A stretch of DNA of 64,000 nt from Pegea sp. RAD2-039 (Eukaryota; Chordata; Thaliacea; Salpida; Salpidae). The stretch spans positions 62,001-126,000 of the forward strand of contig JAQGEQ010000180.1 of NCBI GenBank assembly GCA_034620365.1. The letters are read 5' to 3'. Below the pieces are notes generated by a model. The model worked only from the letters and a program-made list of their open reading frames with translations, did not search any database and was not told where the DNA came from. Within the stretch, counting starts at the first letter, position 1. The number at the start of each line of letters is the position of its first letter. Shown here piece after piece: positions 33,178 through 45,940 of this stretch. The position numbers and the translations under genes were made by a program.

Positions 33178-34500
33178 ATGAACAATTTTGAAATGAATAA
33201 ATATTCTGAATGTGTGAAAGTTTTAAATGTTGAAGGAAAAACGTCTTTCATATTGCAAGGTAGTCTATTTGATTACATTTTTAAAAGCCCGGCGGGAAAT
33301 GAGCTTATACAACTTCACTCTAAGTACCAAGATAAAGATATTTCTGTTGATGGATTTGATTGTTTTTCAGATTTACCTGTGAAAGATAATATTTTGTCAG
33401 CAGGATTTGTTTATTGGATTTACAAAGAAAGTGGATTAGTTAAACTTTACAAATTAAAAGATTTTAAAGCTCACGATATCTCATATGATCGTATTATACT
33501 TGCAATATTTTTTCAAATTGGAACCAAGTTTTCTTTGCAAAAGGACAAATCTGTAGAAAGCCATTTTGTTGCTTTAGAATTATTAAAACATTGTCTGTTG
33601 ATTGCTGAAAAATTTATACCAACTAAAATCATAATGAGATACAAAGCTTCTGCGTTTTTATTTTTTATAGTACAGATCTTGGATGTATTCAGCAATAAGT
33701 GCGAAACTAAACTCTGCAAACAAACCAAAATACTTAATGATTTGATAAACAGATTGTCTTTGCTATCTGGTAGAACTAAACAAATTAAATTATCAACAAC
33801 CACCAATAATCACAAGTTTCAAGAATATTTATCATTTTTGGATGTCTTTCATTCCTCACTTGTGGATTCAGGTGATAATCTGTTTGATTACGATACTATT
33901 GGTTTCGAGTATTACCGAAAAATATTGAGAATACAAGCATTTGTAAGCTTATGCGATTTAATGTTTTTTATTCAATCTTCAATGGCAGGGCAGTTGTATG
34001 TTTCTGAGCAAACATACGCCTCATATAGCTTACCAGTAAATTTACTAACAGTAACAGAAAATCCAAACTTGGTTACAGCGTTTTTAAACAATTCACTTGC
34101 AGCTGTTTTGTTTAGTTTTAATTTATTGATATCGTTAGCTTCCCGTATGAAGTTTTTAAAAATAAAAGAGCAGTCTATATGCCTCCAAACTGATCTGTAC
34201 CTGTGTCAAGAAGTTTATAAAAGTTTCAATTTTTCTAGCCTACTAAGCGAAATTAAATTTGAATTTTCAAAGAGACGGAAATATGTTTTGATTGACATGA
34301 AAAACATAGAAGACAACGAAGCCAGAATGAATGAATATAATCAAGCAAAACTGAAGAACAAAGATATAATGGAAGATTTACTCCGTATAAAACAAGTTTT
34401 TGAAGCTGCTTCAGAATCTCAAAAGATGATATTTATTTTGACTACAGCCTCAGAAATACTCAAAAAGATGTGTTCTCTTTTTGAAAATAGTTATGCCTAA
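33178..34500 (+). CDS. Amplified family member 3 (440 aa), unknown function
   Basis: Intact intronless frame starting MNNFEMNKYSECVKVLNVEG. It keeps all family landmarks: GSLFDYIFKSPAGNELIQLH, VALELLKHCLLIAEKF, LINRLSLLSGRTK, YLSFLDVFHSSLVDSG and FVSLCDLMFFIQSSMAGQLY. The C-terminal third differs from member 2: instead of the poly-Lys stretch it has NEARMNEYNQAKLKNKDIM and an acidic/helical end finishing ENSYA. The conserved promoter region with TATA at 32640 lies upstream. That five copies stay open over more than 400 codons while their sequences differ at many sites suggests selection on the protein. Confidence 0.85.
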   Translation: MNNFEMNKYSECVKVLNVEGKTSFILQGSLFDYIFKSPAGNELIQLHSKYQDKDISVDGFDCFSDLPVKDNILSAGFVYWIYKESGLVKLYKLKDFKAHDISYDRIILAIFFQIGTKFSLQKDKSVESHFVALELLKHCLLIAEKFIPTKIIMRYKASAFLFFIVQILDVFSNKCETKLCKQTKILNDLINRLSLLSGRTKQIKLSTTTNNHKFQEYLSFLDVFHSSLVDSGDNLFDYDTIGFEYYRKILRIQAFVSLCDLMFFIQSSMAGQLYVSEQTYASYSLPVNLLTVTENPNLVTAFLNNSLAAVLFSFNLLISLASRMKFLKIKEQSICLQTDLYLCQEVYKSFNFSSLLSEIKFEFSKRRKYVLIDMKNIEDNEARMNEYNQAKLKNKDIMEDLLRIKQVFEAASESQKMIFILTTASEILKKMCSLFENSYA

Positions 34501-35035
34501 ACATTCCTATATTTATTTAAGTTTTCTTCTGTTTTATCCGTAAAAAATCATTTTAAAGCTAAACGTTAAAGATTGATGAACAAAAAGCAAAGACATGAAC
34601 CACTTTAGATAATGCTGGTATGATTGTAAATTACATTTTTAAAGAGATAAAAAAACATTTTACTTTTGATAAAATAATGTTTGATGTCTATGAGATAAGT
34701 TTTTGCGTTTTTTAATTTTTACTCGCAGAAAAATTAATATTTTAATCTAAGTTGAAATTTCGCCTCTTATATTTTGATGTTTAATTTTTTTCTGCTTGAA
34801 TTAAAATGAAATTATAAAAACTTTGTGCTTTAGTTGATTGTACTCTCAAGCAGCTGTAATCGAATCATTCAAGTTTTATTTGTTTTAGCCTAGCTTCTGT
34901 AGGTTAGTTTACATACAGAGTAGTTACCTTTTCAATCAATGTTTATATTATATTTTCTAGAAGGATTAAATACTTTAACTTTGATTAAGCAAACTCATCT
35001 ATACTAGAATTAACATCTGTTATAAAAATTTAAAA
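34501..35035. repeat. 3' flank of member 3
   Basis: Shares tcgcctcttatattttgatg and neighbouring text with the other 3' flanks, and matches 39895-40300 inverted. No gene is seen. Confidence 0.6.
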
Positions 35036-36480
35036 TTGTTTATTAGTTCTGAAAACAAAACTTTTTGCTAAATCATATTTAAATTTCATTCAGTAAAAAG
35101 CAATTGTAAATATAAAGTTTATTTCATCGATTTGTTCAAACTTGACATTTAAAAATCGACTAAAACAAAAAACATTACATAGATATTAGTAAATTACATT
35201 TAAATATCTCCATCTACAATATCTCGGAGACAAACAAAAACTATCTTCTTTTAAAAAAATAGTAAAAAAAATATTCTAATTATAGAATTTTTAAAAAAGT
35301 TTTAAGTTATTAACTAGAGTTACAAGGAATATTTCAAACATAAACTGTTTATATTAAATTATTGAGTCGACAATTTATTTTTTTAGTTTATCCTAATTTT
35401 TATGGGAATTGTTTTTTGTAAACTATAAATTTTGACAACATTAAAACTTAAAAACGAAAACTTAAAAAATTTATGAAAACTAACAAGTAGCAAATAGTAA
35501 AAACTTAATTTAGAATTGTTATCAATAAAAAAATGTTCTCGTTGTTTAAAATAAATCAAACCCATGAAAAAAGTTGAATTTTAAATTTTGAGTTTTGTCC
35601 GGACAAACGCTAAACCGAAAGATATTAATAAATACAAACAAGTTTCATAGAGTTTAACAGAAGTTCAAGACAAATCAACTATTTTGAAATCGGCAACTTG
35701 CCGATGACCTTATATCAAATCCAAAATAATTCGAAAGTAAAAGATGCTAGTTATCATTGGTCAGTGATTTCAATCCCAAACATGCTAGCATGGTGCAACT
35801 TCTTGCCAAGTTATCTAAGAAGAAGTATTATTGCAAGATATCTTTTCATCAGTTCCCATTTTGAAATCATGAACATGTCGGTTATCCAATTCAAACAACT
35901 GCTAGTTTCTATTTTGTATGAGTAACTTTTGACTATTACACAGATAAATGTGCTTCGGGCCACTTTCACAGAGTTTCCAGTATTTTAAGCCGATTGACTA
36001 TTAAAAAAAATCAAATGATTAAAATCTAGTATAATGATTTAATAGTTTTGATTCTCAAGCTTATGTAGGGCAACAACCACAAGTAAAGAGCCTGAATTTT
36101 CCATAGACAGAATATAACCTGTTTTTCTTTATCTTTTATAATCATCTAATACTCAAAACTTGTAGAAAGCATTTGGAACATATCAAAAGTAGAAATCATT
36201 TACAAGAACTAGCTTTTTATCAAGTCTTTGCATTCACGTATATATGAAGGCAGTAAAATTATACTGATAATAAGCATACTGAATAGATAAACCACAATAT
36301 TTAATTGCAAAATAAAGCTTTCATTAAGTTTTGAAATTGTGCACAGAGTTTAAATTATTGATCAAAACTGAAGAAAGTAAAGTTTGTTTAAACGTAGAAA
36401 AGAATTCTCACAAATATCTTTCAGTTAGATGCTTATCTTAAAAAAATTCTTTGTTGGTTATCAAATAAAGTTTTATTTTT
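35036..36480. repeat. 1.45-kb direct duplication, copy A
   Basis: Highly similar to 48611-50050 in the same orientation, starting at tttattagttctgaaaacaa and ending near agttagatgctta. A 75-codon frame at 35698-35925 is open here but interrupted in the other copy, so I do not call it a gene. Copy A runs on into the promoter of member 4, while copy B is cut by the inverted-repeat SMC6 element. Confidence 0.8.
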
Positions 36481-37152
36481 TCTTCTTGCAGAAAGTAACA
36501 AGACGAATTCACTAGAGCTGTTGTGAGCTTTTATAACTTGCAAGGAATTATTTTTAGCTTGGTGCCAAATCATAAGCATATCCATAAGGTTTTCTGTAAT
36601 TTATGTAAAATATCAATTTATATAAACAGAAAAAGCAGAGAGATCACCTGGAAAGATTTTACAAAATTGTTAACAATAAAAGTTTCTTTTACACTTTGAA
36701 CCGATTACAGTTTGATTACAGTTTGAACCAACTGAATAAATAGGTAATAAAACTGTTTTCAATGATTTTAATTTCGGTTGATTTGCTTTACATTTGCAAG
36801 CACTCTTACATAAGAACAACTCAAAGATGAAGGCAGATGTGTTAAAGACCTTTCTTATATGGAAAATTTTATGTTTTTCTTAAATGTTTGTTTGCTAGTT
36901 TTGTAGTGAATATGTAGTAATTATTTGTTGTGATTTCATATTTTTGATTTAGAATTTAAGTTAATGAAGATACTACTACTTCTTAGCTGAACTTAAATCT
37001 TAATTTCTGTTATGAGTTGTAAGTTAAGATATATTCTAAAACATTTTTAATTTAATAATTGTACTATGTGATAAAACCTTTTATCTAATGAAACATTTAA
37101 CTGTAGCCTTATTTTTAGCAATTCCTGATTTTGTAGATTAGTCAGCAGGAAA

Positions 37153-37641
37153 ATGAACAAATTTGAAATGAATAAATATTCTGATTGTGTGAAAGTTTTA
37201 GACGTTGTAGGAAAAACGTCTTTTATTCTGCAAGGTAGACTATTTGATTGCATTTTTACGAGACCGGCTGGAAATGAGCTCTTTGAACTTCACTCTAAGT
37301 ACCAAGATAAAGATTTTGATGGATTTGAATGTTTTTCTGATTTACTTGTGAAAGATAATATTTTGTCAGCAGGATTTGTTTACCGGATTTACAAAGAAAG
37401 TGGATTAGTGAAACTTTACAAATTGAAAGATTTTAAAGCCTACGATAACTCATGTGATCTTACTATACTTAGAATATTCTATCAAATTGGAACGAAATTT
37501 TCTTTGAAAAAGAACAAATCTGTAAAAAGCCCTTTTTCTGCCTTAGAATTATTTAAACATTTTCTGCTGATTGATAAACATTTAAAGCCTACTAAAACAA
37601 TACTGAAATACAAATTATCCGCATTCTCATTTTTTATAGTA
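37153..37641 (+). pseudogene. Amplified family member 4, truncated
   Basis: Begins with a normal promoter region and MNKFEMNKYSDCVKVLDVVG and stays open to residue about 163 (SAFSFFIV). There similarity to the family ends abruptly at about 37641, inside the word tatagta, and unrelated sequence begins. The frame then runs eight codons (SSSIYLKV) to a stop at 37668. The lost part is the C-terminal 60 percent. The joined DNA is the end of a Gln-rich frame on the opposite strand, so the truncation is a rearrangement and not a simple nonsense mutation. The start of member 4 could still give a short protein. Confidence 0.85.
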
Positions 37642-38067
37642 TCTAGTAGCATCTACTTGAAAGTATAAATATTTTGAACCATGTTGAGTTACTTGTTCAT
37701 CCTGTGTTTGGGTCACTGGCTGTTCATACATCTGTGCTTCAAGTATAGATTGTCCATCGGAAAAACACTCTTGGTTCACTGGCATTTCAATGAAGCTATG
37801 GTTTTACTGAAGATTATTTTGATTTAGTAGTTGCTGAGTTACAACAGTTTTTTCAGGTTGCATGTTTTGTTGAAAGGTTTGGCTTGATGTTGCGCAGTAG
37901 ACCTACTAATATCTTCCATAAAACGTGGTTGCTGCTGTTGAAATCCATCATCATCATCAATAGGTTGCATCTTTATTGTAGATTGTTGTTGGTACGGCAT
38001 ACTTTGCATTTGAGTATTATGTCGAACAGAACACGGTTTCAGAATTGGATCAACCACACATGATGTT
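37642..38067 (-). pseudogene. Gln-rich exon fragment
   Basis: On the minus strand an acceptor (CAATTTTGTAG) ending at 38068 is followed by TSCVVDPILKPCSVRH, a Gln-rich stretch (QSMPYQQQSTIKMQPIDDDD), then after a frame change NMQPEKTVVTQQLLNQNN, a TAG/TAA-type stop, and in the same frame MPVNQECFSDGQSILEAQ and VTQTQDEQVTQHGSKY. It looks like a low-complexity coding exon now broken by one frameshift and one stop, ending at the junction with family member 4. I do not recognise it. Confidence 0.45.
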
Positions 38068-38119
38068 CTACAAAATTGTAAAATACAATAATAAACATTT
38101 AAATATTTGCAGTACATTC

Positions 38120-38889
38120 TTTAAAAAACATTTGTTGTTATTTATATCTCATCATCTTAGATCATTGCATCAAAAATATAAAACGGATTAAAATTTCAAA
38201 TCTAATTTAAACTATACTATTAAATTTATATTTAGTTTATAACAAAAACTAGCTTAAAGTTGGTGGTTTCCAGTTGAACTTGCATCAAATGTATCTCTAA
38301 ATAAATAATTGTATTCAAAACTAAAAATCACAATTAATGACTGAAAAAGATACTTTTTACATGAAGAAAAATTTCCATGATTAAAAGTATCAAATATTTA
38401 GACGAACAAAACTTACCCGTTAAAAATATCTTCTATTTGGAACAAATTTAAACCTTTGAATAAAAATGTTCAAGCTTTATATCTGAAACCAAACTTTTCT
38501 ATTATCAACTTTAATAATCATAAATGTGGCTAAATAAATCGAAACCAAATTTCTTTGTTAAAAAAAAACTTTTATAGATAATTTAAAATACTGAACATGT
38601 AAACTTATGTATTCTATGATTGCTAAATCGTCTTGAGATAAAGTAGTTTGAAAGTAAACTTCCCATAAACCTTTTATGTTACAGATTCCAACTAATTCTC
38701 CTTTAATTTCTCAAACAGCTTTTTATAGTTTGAAAAGAAATACTTTCGTGAGGAAAAAGTTGCTGTCAATATCATCAGATACCAGTTTGATGTCAGAACT
38801 TCTGATAAATTTTTATCTATATGTGTTAAATTATGATCTAAATGATCTAAGAAATCAATCAATCGATATAGAATTTCACTAAAACACTG
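38120..38889. other. Intergenic, no gene seen
   Basis: AT-rich. Short overlapping frames on both strands around 38676-38910 have no supporting features. Confidence 0.5.
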
Positions 38890-40444
38890 GTTACTTAAAA
38901 GGGCTATCACAAAAGTATAATTGCTTATATCGTTTCAGCAGATTTTTGAAAACTTTTGTGCTGTTTAATTTCCACTGAGATATAATCAGCTCAGTTTTGC
39001 TACCATGAAATTGAAAGCAGATATTTTTTATCATAGATTAAATTTTTACAAACTAATCAGCTGCCACTTACCGTTACATCACAAAGTTTGAATTATTCAC
39101 AACCAAGAAAAACACTTTCAAACGTTTGAAAAATGTAATGTTTTCTAAAAAAATAGGAAGAAAATATTTTAAAACAATTCCAGCTTCTACCTTATGAACT
39201 TTGTCAAAAGAAACAATAATCTCATAGAGATTAAACGCGTAACTAACAAAGTAAAAAGTTATTTATTGAAAAACTTTGGTTAAAGAAAAACTTTTATTGA
39301 AGTTTCTAGATTTCTCACCACTTTTTTAAAACTTTCTTAATAGTTTAATGTAACAATTTTTTTTTAAATATTACAAAGCTTCAATTGTTGTTGTGAAACT
39401 TTATGCTAAGCAATCATAACAATCTGGAATGTTCTGATTTCAAAGTTAGCATTTTTGATAACATCTCAAAAATACATGGATATCTAAGGACAATCGCACC
39501 TAAGTCTTATCCTATCAGACACAAGTACAGATCATTTTTAAACGACTTAGGTTTCTCTCCAGACTTTAAGAACTTTGTAATAGGCTAACGCTATCAGCCA
39601 ATACAAACGTTACAAAACATTTTTGTTCAATTTACATTTAAGGTTAACTACTATTACTCAAGGTGAGTACATGAATGAAAAAGAAAATTGATCCATAACA
39701 ATAAGCAAATTATAGACGACAATAAAGCAATCAGATTCTTATGGCTCGAACACAAGATCAGAAGCTTTCATAAAACCCAAATAATCTAACAACGTTCTTT
39801 TTTGTAATTAACTTCTCAAAAAATTGTCAGAAATAATAAACTTTGCTAAATAAAATGCAATGTGTAAATGATTTAATTTTTATAAAAGATGCTACTTCTA
39901 GTATAGATGAGTTTGCTTAATCAAAGTTAAAGTATTTAATCCTTCTAGAAAATATATAAACATTGATTGAAAAGGTAACTACTCTGTATGTAAACTAACC
40001 TACAGAAGCTAACTAAAACACATAAAACTTGAATGATTCGATTACAGCTGCTTGAGAGAACAATCAACTAAAGCACAAAGTTTTTATAATCTGATTTTAA
40101 TTCAAGCAGAAAAAAGTTAAACATCAAAATATAAGAGGCGAAATTTAAACTTAAGTTATAAAGCATTAATTTTTCTGCAAGCAAAATAAATAACAAACGC
40201 ACAAAATTAACTCATAGATATCAAACATTACTTTATCAAAAGTTAACTTTTATTTTATCATTTTAAAAATGTAATTTACAATCACACCAACATTATCTAA
40301 AGTGGTTTTTATCTTTGCTTATTGTTTATACATCTTTGACGTTTAGCTTTTAACTTTTTAAGAGTTATCAATCAACATGAGAATAATTTAAAAATGATGT
40401 TTTAAGGATAAACGAGAAAAGACATTAGAAAAACATAGGAAAGT
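38890..40444. repeat. 3' flank of member 5 (inverted copy of 27731-29300)
   Basis: Reverse complement of the member 2 flank, as seen from the matching words around 39285-39320 (gaagtttctagatttctcac) and 40130-40300. The 61-codon frame at 39403-39588 lies in the repeated word block and is not kept open elsewhere. Confidence 0.7.
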
Positions 40445-41701
40445 TTAGGCAGTGCTATTTTCAAGTAATGAATACATATTTTTAAATATTTTTGTAGTTG
40501 TAGTCAAAATAGAGTATACCTTTGGACGGTTTGAAACAGCTCCAAAAATTAGTTCTATTTGAAGTAAATCATGCAGTTTAGGTTTGTTGTATTCTTTATT
40601 TTTCATATTACTAAACAAATAATCTATTTTCTGTGAAAATTCAGAATTCGTCTTGCTTAGCTGATAAGAAAAATTGAAACTTGTATAAACTTCTTGACGC
40701 AGGTAAAGATCAGCTTGTAGGCATATAGAATACTCTCTTTTTTGAGAAAACTTCATATGACAAGCTAACGATATCAACAAATCAAAACATAACAAAACAC
40801 CTACAAGTGAATTGCTTAAAACATCTTTAGCGAACCTTGGATATTGTTTGGCTCTTTGTAAATTTGTTTGTAGGCTATATAAGGCAAATCTTTGCCCAAA
40901 AACATACAACCGTCCTGCCATCGAAGATTGAATAAAGAACATCAAATCGCATAAGCTTACAAATGTATTTACTTCCATTACTTCTTGGTAATACTTAAAA
41001 CAAAAAGTATCTTCACTAAACAGAATGGTACAAGACTCCCCAAGTGAGCAACAAACGACATCTAAGAATGATATATATTCTTGAAACTTGAGATTATTTA
41101 TATTTGTTAATAGTTTAACGTTGTTAGTTCTACTATGTAGCAAAGAAAATTTGATGATCAAATCATTAAGTTTTTTGATTTGTTTGACTTTAGTTCCGTA
41201 CATATTGCCGAATACATCCAAGATCTGTACTAGAAAAAATGAGAACGCGGATAACTTGTATTTCATTATGGTTTTAGTTGGTCTGAATTTTTCAGCAATC
41301 AACAGACAATGCTTTAATAATTCTAAAGCAACAAAATGGCTTTCTACAAATTTGTTTCTTTTCAAAGAAAACATGGTTCCAATATGAAAAAATATTCTAA
41401 GTATAGACAAATCATATGAGATACTGTTGACTCTAAAATCTTTCAATTTGTAAGCTTTTACTAATCCAAATGTATCGTATTTCCAGTAAACAAATCCTGA
41501 TGACGCAATACCATTTCTCACTAGGAACTCAGGAAAACAACTAATATGATCATGAGAAAATAGAAGTTTTGTAAGCTCTTTTCCTGCCGGTCTTGTAAAA
41601 ATGTATTCAAATAGACTACCTTGCAATATGAAAAACCTCTTTCCTTCAGCCTCCACAACTTCTACAAATTCATAATATTTATTCATTTCAAAATTGTTCA
41701 T
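40445..41701 (-). CDS. Amplified family member 5 (418 aa), unknown function
   Basis: The only minus-strand copy; intact and intronless, starting MNNFEMNKYYEFVEVVEAEG. It is the shortest member because the segment after AGKEL is deleted in frame (LTKLLFSHDHISCFPEF replaces the longer HSKYQDKDISVDGFDC version). Other landmarks are kept: GFVYWKYDTFGLVKAYKLKD, SHFVALELLKHCLLIAEKF, LIIKFSLLHSRTN, EYISFLDVVCCSL and FVSLCDLMFFIQSSMAGRLY. The C-terminus lacks the Lys-rich insert and ends LLENSTA. The promoter region is present but diverged, with a weaker TATA near 42240. The open frame at 41088-41387 on the plus strand is a shadow of this gene. Confidence 0.85.
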   Translation of the reverse strand: MNNFEMNKYYEFVEVVEAEGKRFFILQGSLFEYIFTRPAGKELTKLLFSHDHISCFPEFLVRNGIASSGFVYWKYDTFGLVKAYKLKDFRVNSISYDLSILRIFFHIGTMFSLKRNKFVESHFVALELLKHCLLIAEKFRPTKTIMKYKLSAFSFFLVQILDVFGNMYGTKVKQIKKLNDLIIKFSLLHSRTNNVKLLTNINNLKFQEYISFLDVVCCSLGESCTILFSEDTFCFKYYQEVMEVNTFVSLCDLMFFIQSSMAGRLYVFGQRFALYSLQTNLQRAKQYPRFAKDVLSNSLVGVLLCFDLLISLACHMKFSQKREYSICLQADLYLRQEVYTSFNFSYQLSKTNSEFSQKIDYLFSNMKNKEYNKPKLHDLLQIELIFGAVSNRPKVYSILTTTTKIFKNMYSLLENSTA

Positions 41702-43890
41702 TCTCTTGATGATTATTCTACAAAATCAGGAGCTTCTAAAAATAAGACTAAAGTTAAATATTTTATTAGATAATGGTAGCATCATATAGTACATTTACTA
41801 ATTTCAAAATGTTCTGAGAATATATTCTAACTTACAACAGAAATTAAGATTTAAATTCAGTAAGGAAATATTAGTACCTTCAATAACATAAATTCTAAAT
41901 CAAAGCTATGAAATCATAACAAATAATTACAACATATTCACTACAAAACTAGAAAACAAACATTAAAGTCAAAAATACAACTTTCCAAAAACAAGAAATC
42001 TTCAACACATCAAAGTTCATCTTTGAGTTGTTCTTATATATGAGTGCTTGCAAATGTAAAGCAAATCAATTGAAATAACAATCATTGAAAACATTTTTGT
42101 TAACTATTTAATCATTTAGTTCAAACTGTGATTATTTCCATAGTATATTTTCAATTTACCAACTTAAAAAAAGAAAGTTTTATTATTAACAATTTTGTAA
42201 AATCTTTGTAATTGATTTCTCTACTTTTTTGTTTTGTATAAATCGATATTTTACTGATATTACATAAAGCCTTATGGCTATCCTGATAACTTGGCACAAA
42301 GCTAAAATAATATATTGATAGTTATTATGATTTTTTTTCAGCTTTTGTGGTTTTGTCTTGTTACTTTCCGAAGCAATAAACAAAAGTTATACTTGATTAT
42401 AAAATACAAAGCTTGGAGATTACAAACGTCTTTCCTTTTCATAGCTTAGTGATGTTTATTTCGAAGATGGAGAAACCCTTTCAATGACTCTTTTATGTAT
42501 TTTACTTCTTAAAATAAATGTAGTTTCAATTCAGTTTGCTATCACTAAAAACAAAGCTTCTTCATACTAATAACAAAAAAAAAATAATAATGATAGCTAA
42601 TGTTTCTTCATTAGTTTTTTGAAAGTTTTCTGAAGGTAAAATGGAAAACCGGGCAGAGAACTTACAGATTAAAACAACTTGGTTTAATTAATAAAAGTTA
42701 GAACTTAAGATTAATTTCGAAATCTTACCAAAATAATTCTTTAGTCTTGTTTTATTTCTAACTACTTCATAAAATTGATGTTTATGTTTTTATCATCAAT
42801 TAATCTTTAAGTAAAAGCTTGAAAACAAAAATTCTGTTCCTAAACTACTAGAGTTTAAATAGCAAATAAATCAATCCAAAACCAACCTTGCTTTAGACTA
42901 AAGATTATAAAAGTTTTTTTATTTATGTAAAATAATTGAATAAGTTTTCAAATGTAGCTTTCATTTGCTTAAGTAATTTAGAACTTGTAAAATCGTTAAG
43001 CTTTCATTAAAGCAGAAACAACTTTTGCTTTCTTGAAAAAGAAATAGGTAAATGAAAATGTACAAGTTCAGCTTATAAATTACTAGAATTATTATTATCA
43101 AAATCTGTTATTATCAGAACAATGTTTTTTATAACACCCAATCGAACATTTTTTTTTGGTTTTTCTTATTTTTATTCAAGGAAAACCTAATTTAGTTCCA
43201 CAAATTCATTTTTAACTAGGTGTTTATGATCACTCAGAATTGAAACTACTCATAATGATATCAAAAGTCAAATATCTCTGTTTGACGTCGAGCAAAAGTT
43301 ATGTATTAATGATGAATTAAAATTACACTAGCAACAAAACTCTAGGCTATTTAAGAATTTTAGTATTTTATGTTTAATTTAACCTTAAGATTTTTATAAC
43401 TGCTTACATAATTGCATATGATAAATCGTTTTTGTGAACTTTGAGTACAAACAATTTCATTTCATTAGAAAAAATTCTCTATAGCGCTATCAAACGAAAT
43501 CAGTTTTAAATATAAACTTTATGAAATTGATAATTCATACAAGTATATTTTTGAAACAAAGTTAAAAAAAGAAACATTTGAATTTTTACTATAGTTCAAC
43601 AAAAAAATCAAATTTTGTTTTGTGAATATATTTTAAATATCTTACAACTGTTAATAACTCTAATCAGATTTCAAGCTAAGATTGTAAATATTCTAATTAG
43701 AAAGCTATTATGCTATTGGGTGAGCACACAAGAAATATTTTCAGTCCTATCTGTTAGCTAGAGTTGGTCAAGCCATGTGACGTTACTGAAAAGCTTTTAT
43801 AAGATTTGTTACTAAGCTTATAATTTAGCTGGTCCATTAACACTGATCATAACAACTTTTACCTCTAACTTAATATTTTGGGTAGTCAAC
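41702..43890. repeat. 5' flank of member 5, inverted copy of 24020-26368
   Basis: Runs away from member 5 with the same order of words as upstream of member 2, but lacks the about 600-bp block found at 25078-25676. No gene is seen; the 65-codon frame at 42186-42383 lies in the conserved promoter block on the minus strand and has no counterpart in the other units. Confidence 0.65.
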
Positions 43891-43894
43891 CAAT

Positions 43895-44250
43895 AAATAC
43901 GTTGCATGGTTCTAAAGAGTAATTTTAACTTCTAATGGGCATGTTATAGACGAACTCTTCAATATCTGTAGAAATTTTTTGTATGAACCATATGACAGCT
44001 AAGATACAATCATCTTTGATTTTAAAGTTTTTACTATACAAGTTTTGAAACTAGCTTCCTCATAAACTTCCTTAATATTTATTATTACAGGCGCGTTATA
44101 TACTCATTACTCCACAGCTTGTTTAACCAATCTCACAAGAGCGTCTTTTGAAAAATTTTCTTGAGAATCAGTTATGGTGATTTCTAATTCATAAAAGACT
44201 GCACCCAAATATTGCTTCATCCCGGAGTACTAAAGGTAGAGCTCGGAGTG
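43895..44250 (-). pseudogene. Unrecognised conserved frame, copy 2 (decayed)
   Basis: Minus-strand counterpart of 23610-24020. Recognisable pieces in shifting frames include PLVL, an ILAVIWFIQKISTDIEEFVY-like stretch and SLEPCNVF. More stops and frameshifts than in copy 1. It shows that the duplicated unit included this former gene. Confidence 0.45.
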
Positions 44251-45240
44251 GTTTTGGGTATTTCATAATATTACCATTTGCAATTTTCTTTTTGCGAATG
44301 TTGAACAAATTCATTAAATAAGAATTCATGAGTTTTAAAATTCCAAAAATTTTTGAAATGTACAAAAAATAATTCTAATGACAGTTTTATTATTTTAGTT
44401 GAAATATTTTCTTCAATGTTTCACTGTTGCTAATTTCTTTATTGCATGAGTAACTTTTAATTCTTTCACAGATAACTTTGCTTCCAGGCCACTTTCAAAG
44501 AAAGTTTCTTGTAATTTGAGCCGATTGAGTTTCTAAAAGTCTCAACTGACTATCATCTACTAAAATAATTTAATAATTTTAATTCTTAAGTTTATGTAGG
44601 GCAACTACATCAACTAAAGAACTTGATTTATCTATCAAGAGAATTTAATATTTTTTTTGTATTTTGTCACTATCTATTGTTCACAAATTTGTAGAAGTAT
44701 TGTTTTGCGGCCAAATTTGTACACCTTAAAGTTTTGTATCAGCTACGTGATGGATTTAAAAATATCCTATAATAGTTTCAGTTTTGAATCAAACTTTAAA
44801 CAATGTCATAAATGTGGTCTTCTGCTGGATTTGAGAATTTCAAGTTAAACATCTGTAAATATCAGTTCAACACAAACTTTGACCTTCTAAGTAAGAAAAG
44901 TGCTAATATTATCTAATATTCAATAATAATTTTTTGTTTATAATTTTTTTGCAGGTTATATATAAAGTTGCTAATAATTGTTATTTTGTATTTGAAGTAT
45001 TTGTGTTTACTTGTACCGCAAAAAAATTATTTGTACAATAAGATAGATTAATCAAGTTACACCAGCTGTATGATAAAATTTATTTGCCATTTTGCTGCTA
45101 TTTTTTAAACACTAATTAAGTTTAAATCATTGATCAAAACTAAGGAATGTAAAGTTTGGTTAAACGTAAGGAAGAATTTAAAAAACTATTCTTTCAGTTG
45201 GATGCTTATTTTAAGAAAATCTTGCTTTTTGTGTTCAAGC
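44251..45240. other. Inter-unit DNA, no gene seen
   Basis: About 44450-44610 resembles 35930-36070 and 49500-49640 (words gccactttca, ttgagccgattga, ttatgtagggcaact). The 63-codon frame at 44657-44848 is unsupported. Member 6's promoter block begins near 45240. Confidence 0.5.
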
Positions 45241-45940
45241 AGAGCTTTATTTTTTGCTTCTTGCGGAAAGTAACAAGACATATTCACAAAAGCTGTTGTG
45301 AGCTTGTATAACTTGCGAAGAATTATCTTTTGCATTTTGCCAAATTATAAGAATACCTCTAAGGTTTTATGTAATATATGTAAAATGTCAATTTATATAA
45401 GCAGAAAAAGTAGAAATATCACTGTAAGATTTTACAAAATTTATAAATAATAAAACTTTCTTCTTTTCAGTTCTTAAATTGAAAATATAATACTAAAATG
45501 ATTACAGTATGAACCAACTGAATAAATAGGTAATAAAACTGTTTTCAATGACTGTTATTTCGGTTGATTTGCTTTACATTTGCAAGCACTCATATATGAG
45601 AACAACCCAAAGATGAGGGCAGATGTGTTGAAGATTTCTTTCTTATATGGAAATTTCTATTTTTTACTTAAATTTTTGATTTTAGTTTTGTACCGAAAAT
45701 CTTTTAATTATTTGATGTGATTTCATAATTTTGATTGAGAATTTGAGTTAATAAAGATACTACTAATTCTTAACTGAACTTAAATCTTAATTTCTGTTGT
45801 AAGTTGTAAGTTAGGATATAATCGCTGAAAATTTTTCATTTAGTAAATGTCCTATGTGATGAAACCTTTTATCTAATGAAACATTTATCTACAGACTTAT
45901 TTTTAGCAGCTCCTGATTTTGTAGATTAATCAGCAAGATA

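Noticed and set aside
35698..35925. A 75-codon frame (SYHWSVISIPNMLAWCNF) within the 1.45-kb duplication.
   Set aside because: The other copy has stops and indels in it, so it shows no sign of selection.
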